Positions 56,548 through 64,000 of a stretch of 64,000 nucleotides of DNA are shown here, piece by piece. The position numbers and the translations under genes were made by a program. The notes below the pieces were generated by a model. The model saw nothing but the letters and a program-made list of their open reading frames with translations, was not told the DNA's origin and did not search any database. The DNA comes from Acanthosoma haemorrhoidale. Its lineage: Eukaryota > Arthropoda > Insecta > Hemiptera > Acanthosomatidae. The stretch covers positions 105,774,509 through 105,838,508 of the forward strand of contig OV884015.1 of assembly GCA_930367205.1 (NCBI GenBank), read 5' to 3'. Within the stretch, counting starts at the first letter, position 1. Every line of letters starts with the position of its first letter.

Positions 56548-56853
56548 CGATATTTCCGATTTTAGTTCTTCCCTTAATTGATCAAACTTCCCGCTCAACT
56601 CTTTTTGTTCTTTATTATTTTCTTTAAGTGCGTTATTTTGACTGTTTAATTTTTCGTTTATTTCTTTATTATTTTCTTTTAATTTAATTATTTTCTGTTA
56701 AATTGACTGTTTAATTGGGCAAGGACCTGTTGCAACATCTTTGTCGTAGTGTTTTCACTCGGATTTACTTTGGGTTCGGGGTGTGGGTTCCCTGTTTTAG
56801 AGGCTGCGTTTGACCCAAAAGGTAGGCAGTATACCTGAATCTGACCTGGACAT
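56548..56853 (-). pseudogene. Gag relic (coiled-coil type), unit 6
   Basis: Primer-site relic at 56984-57002. Confidence 0.5.
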
Positions 56854-57606
56854 ATTTGTTTTCGTGTGTGTACAACAAATGTGAAATTATGAGAAAATAT
56901 AAATTGTTAGTGGTTAGTACTAGTTATTATTCTAACATGCAATACCTCACAATTCCTTTGGTTTCTTTAGAATTTTTTAAGTTAATCCCGGAGCGGCCCC
57001 CATTGAAACCTACCTTATTTTTTACCATTTATTTTTCTACTTTATTTGATCAATTTACCTTAACTAATTTGGCAGGTCCGTCATGAGATTTTTAAATCAA
57101 ATTGTTTTATGTCTTTGACATAGGAATTTATCCCGATTGAATCCCTGAGATTAAGCCGAGACAGACTTTAATCACTAAGTACCAAGCACTACAGTTGATT
57201 ATCTAAGTACGCAAGTGTGCCCTGTGATTAAGCCGAGACAGACTTTAAGAACTAAGTAATAATAATAATAATCTGACGTATTTTTCAATAGAATGATTTC
57301 TTCTTTTAATTTTGAATTTACATTATAATTATATTATTAAAATATTAAATGATTAAAACAGTCCGCACATTTTGAGGACCCTACTTCCACACTTGGTCAT
57401 TAGCACTGTAGCACTCTCTTAACCGCTATTTTCACGATTAATCCGGTGTTGATTATCACAGCGATGTGTCTGAAAGTCCATTTTGTTCTTACAACATTTT
57501 ATCAAGGTTTATATCAACGCACATTTCCAGATTAGTGAAAATATATTTAAATAAATATTTATTTAAAGGAATTTACAATCTGCTCTAATAGGGCGTATAT
57601 ATATAC

Positions 57607-57855
57607 ATAGCCTGGGATTCCCCAGATTCATCAGGGAAATGTCCTTATTCGTTAAAAAGAATTCATGGATCAGGGATACAACCCCTTACTAACACTGCTC
57701 TTGCATCTTCGTCACTGGTGTGCAGTAACAGTGGAGACAATGAGAGACTACCTGTAGAAGAAGCCTGGGTAAGAACTCCAAAGGATGTTTTAGCATCAAA
57801 AGGTTTATTTACTAACGTTATTTTTAGTGGGGTCCTCCATTGTTTAAACCAGTAA
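57607..57855 (+). other. Exon-like ORF without ATG, unit 6
   Basis: Same sequence as unit 1; here too the upstream flank is uninterrupted host DNA. Confidence 0.33.
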
Positions 57856-58523
57856 GTCTAAATAGGGTTTAGTTTGGATTTGTACATGAGAATTTCGTTT
57901 TCAAATTTGGGATGTGATTTTTTGACTGAGAGACATGTTCCATGTTGGTCCGTTCTGAAGTTGGAATATTAGGTTTAGAACTGAATGTGTTGTGGGATGA
58001 CCAAAAATAAAAAAACCCTGCGAATAATAAATTGTTCCCATCATTCAATAACATAAATTAAATTAAACATAAAACCAGCAATGTACAGTAACTCTTTTTA
58101 GTTAGCAAGAGTTAAAATAAGGTTTGACAATCCTTAAAATGCAAAGTAAATCGAGCTAAGGAGCTTAAGAGGAGGAGGAGAGTGGAGAAGGTGAAGTTCA
58201 ATATTGCTACAGCTGAAATACAATCCGGTGTTGTATATTAGAAGTTCCTTCCTCTGTAAATAAATTTCTTCCGTGTTGTTGAATATTGTCAACTAATAAT
58301 ATAATATTAATAAAACCTTATACTATCATTGAATATTGTTTTGTTTGTTATTGTGAATATATCTCTTAGATTTGGATTTATTAGTGTGTTTCAACATCCA
58401 TCTTCTGTTGAAAATAGGCTCTTAGAGTAAAGCGTGAGTAAAAATATTTTCTTAAAAATTAAAACTATTCTAAAACGTAAACTTTCCGTTTGGAAGATCT
58501 TTGTTGATGATGAAAAGAGAGAT

Positions 58524-58694
58524 ATGGCCCGAGGACGATACAAACAACACACAGTGCACTTCACAAATGGACTGAGCTTTACATTTGTAACAATTTGTAT
58601 TCACAAATTTTTAAGAGATACCAATCATATAGCTGAGTGGTTAGCTTCACTGTTTGCAAGTTCACAAGTCTTTTGGGGCTTGTACACTTGTTAA
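58524..58694 (+). CDS. Hypothetical 56-residue ORF, unit 6
   Basis: Same sequence as unit 1 over this ORF. Confidence 0.28.
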   Translation: MARGRYKQHTVHFTNGLSFTFVTICIHKFLRDTNHIAEWLASLFASSQVFWGLYTC

Positions 58695-59996
58695 TTAAGT
58701 ATTAAGCCCACTATCTCATTATTTAGTAGGGGTATGATGTTATAAGGAAAATGCAGCGGAAGCTAGTTTTTTTGTTAAATTAGGAATGACAAAACGAATG
58801 AAATATGGATAAATAATCTTATATTTAGCATTAAAATAAAACAGTAATCACTATACTTTATATACATTACATATAACATGAATAATAATAAATCATATAA
58901 TTTTATAAAATATTTCTTACATTATTAATTTTTAGATAGCAGTTTATGAAATTTCTATGATTAAATTGCATGAATTGTTCCCTTTTAATTTTTTATTAAA
59001 TTATGACATTATATAATTCGGGAAGTAGGACAAGTAATACACAAATACAATAATAATCGTCATCATGGCAATAAAAGCCTTAGCATATACATCGGTCTGA
59101 CAATACGGTTATAAGACAACGTACTAATAAATCCCAGACATACTTGAAGGTTAATAAAAAAAATTATTTGATAATAATTCAATTAGTATATGATAATGAT
59201 TTGGGGTACAAAAAATAATTGGAATACAAATATTTTAGGCTCATGACGTCATGATATATCTTGATTGTTAAAGTTTGTGAAGTCTGTTGTTGTCTGCATG
59301 AAGATAACTGAATGAAGTCTGCTGATAGGCTGCTAAGTAGTACGAGCCTTCGACATCTGCAATAGTGATACAAATTAGTTATAAATGCAAAATAAGAATA
59401 AAATAAATAGAAAATCTTCTTATGACTAATGATTTCATATCATCCTCATAATTTAAAAATGGTTTATACCAAAAATAGAGAAAAATTCGTCCATATCTTT
59501 TGAAATCGTTGTACATTATTTCATTTACTAAAATAAATCGAAAAAATTTTACCTTTAAATTTGATGATATGATTGTAGTTGTGATCACCAGTGATCCAGG
59601 TGGGATGACTCCGTGCTCTTTGGATGGTGGAGTTTCATTTATACATCATGTCCACATAATGCCAATAATGAATTTTTTCAGGCTCCTTACTAGATAGTTA
59701 GGGTCACTAGGCAGATGAGGTATTCATTTTTTTTCTGAAATAAATTTGGTTATACATACAAAGTCATATTACAATAAATATAAAAAAATCTTCTAATATG
59801 AAAACAGTTTAATATCATCCTTATAAATAAAAAAAGCTAATTCAAAATATAAATAAAAGTTGGTAACATAATTTTGCGTAAAAAAATCATGCATATGTAC
59901 GTATGTAAAACAGTTATATAAGTTGAGGGAATCAACTGATATCGGTTTCAAATTATCACTTCTATCTACAGACTCTAATTACAACTTTAAAAACTT

Positions 59997-61274
59997 TCAG
60001 TATCTCTTATCAATGTAACCTTTCTCAAATACTATACTGTACTTAACTATAAATCTTTCTATTTTCATATCATCTAATTTTATTTTGAACCCGTCTTCTT
60101 CGATATGTTCATTAAAATTCACTTTAACTTCTTCATTTTTTTCTTTCTTCTTCTCTGTATTTCTTGTTTCATCTTCTTTCTTCTGTATTATTTGTAGATT
60201 CTCATTATGGATTAATCTAAACATTTTTATAATATCTAATCCTTTAAGAAAATCTTCAAAATAATCTCTCTTGACAATGAACACATCAACATATTTTCTA
60301 TGTCAAAAATGTTTAATTTTTGAGTTACTAAACTTTTTTTTCACACCATTGACTGTTTTTAAAAGTATCTTATTTACTTCTTCTGTCTTTTTCTTTATAT
60401 TAGTTAATTTTGAATTTATTATAGAGCATTGGGATCCTGGATCGGATGTCCCATTTACCTGTTACTTCTCTTTTTATGATATTTTTACTTTAATCAATGG
60501 TGTGGTTATTCGTTTTTATGTTCAGTAATTAGATCTACTTCTAATACTAAGTTGCTTCCTATTATTCTAGTTTCATTTTTTATCTATTTTAAACCGGCAT
60601 GAAGCATCTTCATGATCCCTGATACAATTGTTTAATTGTTCACAGTTATTCCATGGATTTTTCTCTTGAAATTTGTTTTTACTGTACAGGTTTTCCATTT
60701 TCCTTTGTTATGAATTTTTTTTGTTCACTAGGCCCTCACATTTTCTAATTTTATAAAATATTCTAGATGAATTATCACGTTTTTCTTGATCTATCTTTTT
60801 TCTGATAAAGTAGGTAAACCTGCAGTTAGTGCATGGATTTTTATCTTGAAATTTTTTTTTACTCTACAGGTTTTTCATTTTTCTTTGTTATGAATTTTTT
60901 TTGTTCACTAGGCCCTCACATTTTATAATTTTATAAAATATTCTAGATGAATTATCACGTTATTCTTGATCTATCTTTTTTCTGATAAAGTAGGTAAACC
61001 TGCTATAAGCTATTATAAAGATATAAGCATCACTAAAGACTGTTTAGCATTTGAGTTTTTGCATGTAAGCTTCTCAATCATAAACTTTTCTGCTATATGT
61101 TTTAAATTTAGTTGATTCTCTTTCTTCTGTGTGGATTCAATCTTATTTTTTCTCATGATTGTTCCGCATTTAAATCATCAAAATACATTGTTTTCATTTT
61201 CTCTGTTAATGTAATCCACACTGTCTTCTCTTGACCTCTCTTACTAAAACTATTTTTCAGTCTTTTATAAATAT
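59997..61274 (-). pseudogene. Gypsy gag-pol relic, unit 6
   Basis: Same relic; 180-bp duplication at about 60652-61003. It shares attagttaatt and caattgtttaatt with unit 1 only. Confidence 0.83.
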
Positions 61275-62019
61275 AATTATTTTATAAAGTTGGTAACAAA
61301 ATTGTGCGAACAATAATCATGCATATATCTTTATGTATCATTTATATTATTTACTTATATTATAAGAATAAAATCTTCTCATACGAAGGCAGTTTAATAT
61401 CAAACTTATGAATAAAAAAAAGTTTGCTAAAAAAATAAATAAAAGCTGAAAAAATATTTTGCGTACAAAAATCATGCATATATATTTTGCTATCAATTAT
61501 ATTATTTACTTATATTATAAAAAAACAAATATTCTCATATGAACACAGTCCATTATAATCTTTATAAATAAATAAATCGTTATTCATCTTAAGGTAAAAA
61601 ATTCATATTGTGCTTAAAAATAAAAAAAGTTTATTCAAATAATAAATAAAAACATTATACTTACAAATATCATGCATATATATCTATCATTTATATTATT
61701 TACTTATATGGTAAGAAAAAAAAATGTCTCATGCGAAAACAGTTTAATATCATCCTTATATATCAAGAAATTGTTATATATAAAAATAAAAAGAAAAATT
61801 GGTTAAAAAAAATGGTTATAAAAATCATGCATGTATATATATCTATCATTCATATCATTATTTACTTTCTCACTACTATTATACTCACTCATTACTATAT
61901 ATATGATTTCTCATACGACAACAGTTAATTATGATCCTTAATAATCAAATAAGATTATTCAATAATTTATACCCAACAGATTTCCAGATATTGACACCAC
62001 GACTCTAACTGTTTTTTAG

Positions 62020-62135
62020 GAGTGAATTATTCCAGAGACGAAGATACTTGCTATCTTAACTACAGGCCACTACGATACACCATACAGACCACAGATGTTG
62101 GTAGGCTAGGGGAAGTAGAAGGGTTAAGTCTTTGA
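62020..62135 (+). other. Exon-like ORF, unit 6
   Basis: One silent AAC-to-AAT change at the second codon. Confidence 0.28.
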
Positions 62136-62335
62136 AATATTGACCGAACCTTTTTGACCTAATGACAACTATCAATATGTTAAAATAAATTACCGTAAGA
62201 CCATAAAATTATATCTTTCAGAGACCGTAAGCTTAACCATAGCAATGAAGACTATATCCAATTTTTATGAGATTATACAAAATTTTATTTCACCAGGACC
62301 ATATTTAATTGAACGCAGCAGAATTAATCTCTAGC

Positions 62336-62830
62336 CTAATCAATCGTAACAATGTTAACCTTAAGTAGTCCTGGATTCTTCTCATAAAACTCCACACCCC
62401 TATCAGAAAGCCATGCTGAAATTGCTGGCTTAAGTTTAGGCTGTCCATCAAGGGAGTGCAACCCTCTACCCGTTATAACAGAAACAAAAGTGGTCTTACG
62501 ACCGGAATCTCGAAGCCTGGAAGTGACTTCATCTATGAAGAGGTCAAGTACGTCCAGAGCTTCGGACACGAATAGGAAATGCAAATCTAAACGTGTCCAT
62601 GTATCATTCACATGATACCTAATAATCGACCTAGCAGACAAAGGCCTAATCCTTCTACCTCCCTCGGTACTCCACCTGGTCTTTGTGTAAGGCGGTTGAT
62701 CTAAAGGTGTGAGGAAGCAAATAGCTTCGTCTACGGAATCGTTCACTCCGGCTAAAACAAAAGTTAGTGTTTGTTCGTCCATGTCTGGGAATCTGTCGGA
62801 TAAATAAGTTAACGAAGTAGACTTACTCAT
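62336..62830 (-). CDS. CUE-Smr domain protein, copy 6
   Basis: Same protein as copies 2-5. Poly(A) signal 62284-62289; candidate TATA 62956-62962. Confidence 0.85.
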   Translation of the reverse strand: MSKSTSLTYLSDRFPDMDEQTLTFVLAGVNDSVDEAICFLTPLDQPPYTKTRWSTEGGRRIRPLSARSIIRYHVNDTWTRLDLHFLFVSEALDVLDLFIDEVTSRLRDSGRKTTFVSVITGRGLHSLDGQPKLKPAISAWLSDRGVEFYEKNPGLLKVNIVTID

Positions 62831-63534
62831 TACGGCGATGATGATCGGGACACTGTATCCAATATGTGCACACTTTAAAAGTCAGAGCTGGACTGACTGA
62901 AATCATAGGAAAGTTTGCAAGTGACGGTGGAGTGGGGGACCCAGGTACCGAAATTCTTTATATTGGCAAACCCTCACCCAGGTAAAAACATCTTTTGACC
63001 TGGTGTAAATGTCTAAAAAAGACGATTTCTCTTTACTTCTATTTTTTTTTATACATGGAAAGAAACTACTATTTTTTTAATTTGAATTCAAAACCGAGGT
63101 TAATACTTCTGTTTTACAGAAGACCTAAAGGAGAATTATTTCGGGCACGAATAATATAAGTGATCAATTGTAGTCTCATAATTAATATGTGAGCGGGGAA
63201 ATATACCAAATATTGCAGGTTCCAGAAAAAACTCTAGGTTTTTTTATTGTTCCTTGGTGGCTAGAATGCACAGAAACCTTCGACACATTTTCAAGTCTAC
63301 CTATTCTTTCAAAAAAACGTCATATTGTAAAAATAGTAAACAAATACAACGAATAATAAAACAAAAGGCCGTAGTTAGGAAAACGCACGTGGGAGAGCAC
63401 TTACCATGAACAAATCAATTATGATACGGAATTTTTTCTACAGTATCGATAATATGTGACGACTGAAGGCGACAATTGTGTAAACAAATAATGTAAATAC
63501 AGCTGAAGAAAAGTCCGACCTCCCCACCAACCCC

Positions 63535-64000
63535 GCTTCTGAGTTAACAGTGATTTTCTTGAAACTTGAGAGAAGTTAGAATTTTAGTTTTGCCAAAGAT
63601 TGAGGCAGACTAGAAGGTGTGTGTCATGATCTGCCAAGACTTTCAAAGCACTAAGTACCAAGCACCACAGTTGATTATCTAAGTACGCAAGTGTGCCATG
63701 TGATTAAGCCGAGACAGACTTTAAGCACTAAGTAACAAGCACTACAGTTGATTATCTAAGTACGCAAGTGCGCCCTGTGATTAAGCAGAGACAGACTTTA
63801 AGCACTAAGTACCAAGCCGATATTTCCGATTTTAGTTCTTCCCTTAATTGATCAAACTTCCCGCTCAACTCTTTTTGTTCTTTATTATTTTCTTTAATTG
63901 CGTTATTTTGACTGTTTAATTTTTCGTTTATTTCTTTATTATTTTCTTTTAATTTAATTATTTTCTGTTAAATTGACTGTTTAATTGGGAAAGGACCTGT
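63535..64000. repeat. Tandem array unit 7, first 466 bp only
   Basis: Begins like the other units and is cut by the window end inside the gag relic (minus strand, from 63818). It contains the 77-bp block A at 63646-63817. Single-base differences (ttaattgcg, gggaaagg) show it is a separate copy. The array continues beyond the window. Confidence 0.97.

Larger units (their letters stand above)
56265..63534. repeat. Tandem array unit 6 (7270 bp, no gypsy insertion)
   Basis: Empty target site with (TA)5 near 57596-57605. It has the 18-bp segment that unit 1 lacks. The tract near 61910-61935 (catacgacaac...gatcc) is shared only with unit 5. Confidence 0.97.

Noticed and set aside
1..64000. Array as a pure assembly artefact
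   Set aside because: Units differ by private substitutions, indels, a 339-bp deletion and a nested insertion, so at least several are real separate copies; exact copy number and order still depend on the assembly.

Overview
This window is the inside of a tandem array. A host DNA unit of about 7.25 kb is repeated head to tail six times, with the start of a seventh copy: 1-7249, 7250-18944, 18945-32182, 32183-44223, 44224-56264, 56265-63534 and 63535-64000 (cut by the window). The unit phase is arbitrary because the window happens to start at the point used as unit start. Copies differ only by scattered substitutions and small indels, so the array is young or homogenised. The DNA is AT-rich and eukaryotic, most likely animal and probably arthropod: it has a gypsy-type LTR retrotransposon, a TCAGT-type initiator in an LTR, GT-AG splice-like sites, AATAAA signals, and a decayed primer site resembling eukaryotic tRNA-Pro. 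The species cannot be named from the sequence. || Layout of one unit (unit 1 coordinates): 77-bp tandem repeats (112-283 and 884-1005) around a relic of one LTR element (gag N-terminus 284-589 on the minus strand, tRNA-Pro-like primer site 720-738); an ATG-less exon-like ORF on the plus strand (1323-1571); a 56-codon ORF (2240-2410); AT-rich diverged repeats (about 3108-3620 and 5032-5690) flanking a decayed gag-pol relic (3713-4990) of a second, Ty3/gypsy element; a small exon-like ORF (5735-5850); and the only intact host-type gene, on the minus strand (6051-6545), encoding a 164-residue CUE + Smr protein. The domain pair matches the Cue2 / NONU-1 / N4BP2 group of mRNA endonucleases that act at collided ribosomes. 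The array therefore carries six copies of a compact Smr nuclease-like gene, five of them identical in protein sequence. || Units 2, 3, 4 and 5 also carry one Ty3/gypsy retrotransposon of about 4.76 kb, minus strand, at exactly the same (TA)n site; units 1 and 6 have the empty site. It has 218-bp LTRs, a gag ORF (356 aa), and a pol ORF (1009-1011 aa: protease, RT, RNase H, integrase) joined by an A AAA AAC slippery site and a TAATG stop/start overlap. No env is present. Its 3' end carries a 57-bp fold-back made of an inverted copy of its own primer-site/leader region, shared by all four copies, so one insertion was multiplied with the array. In unit 3, pol is split by a 1207-bp insert with TG...CA ends and GATC duplications, probably a solo LTR of a third family. 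Unit 2 has lost about 339 bp just downstream of its Smr gene, including the poly(A) signal. Diagnostic variants group the units differently along their length, which points to gene conversion or repeated unequal exchange.
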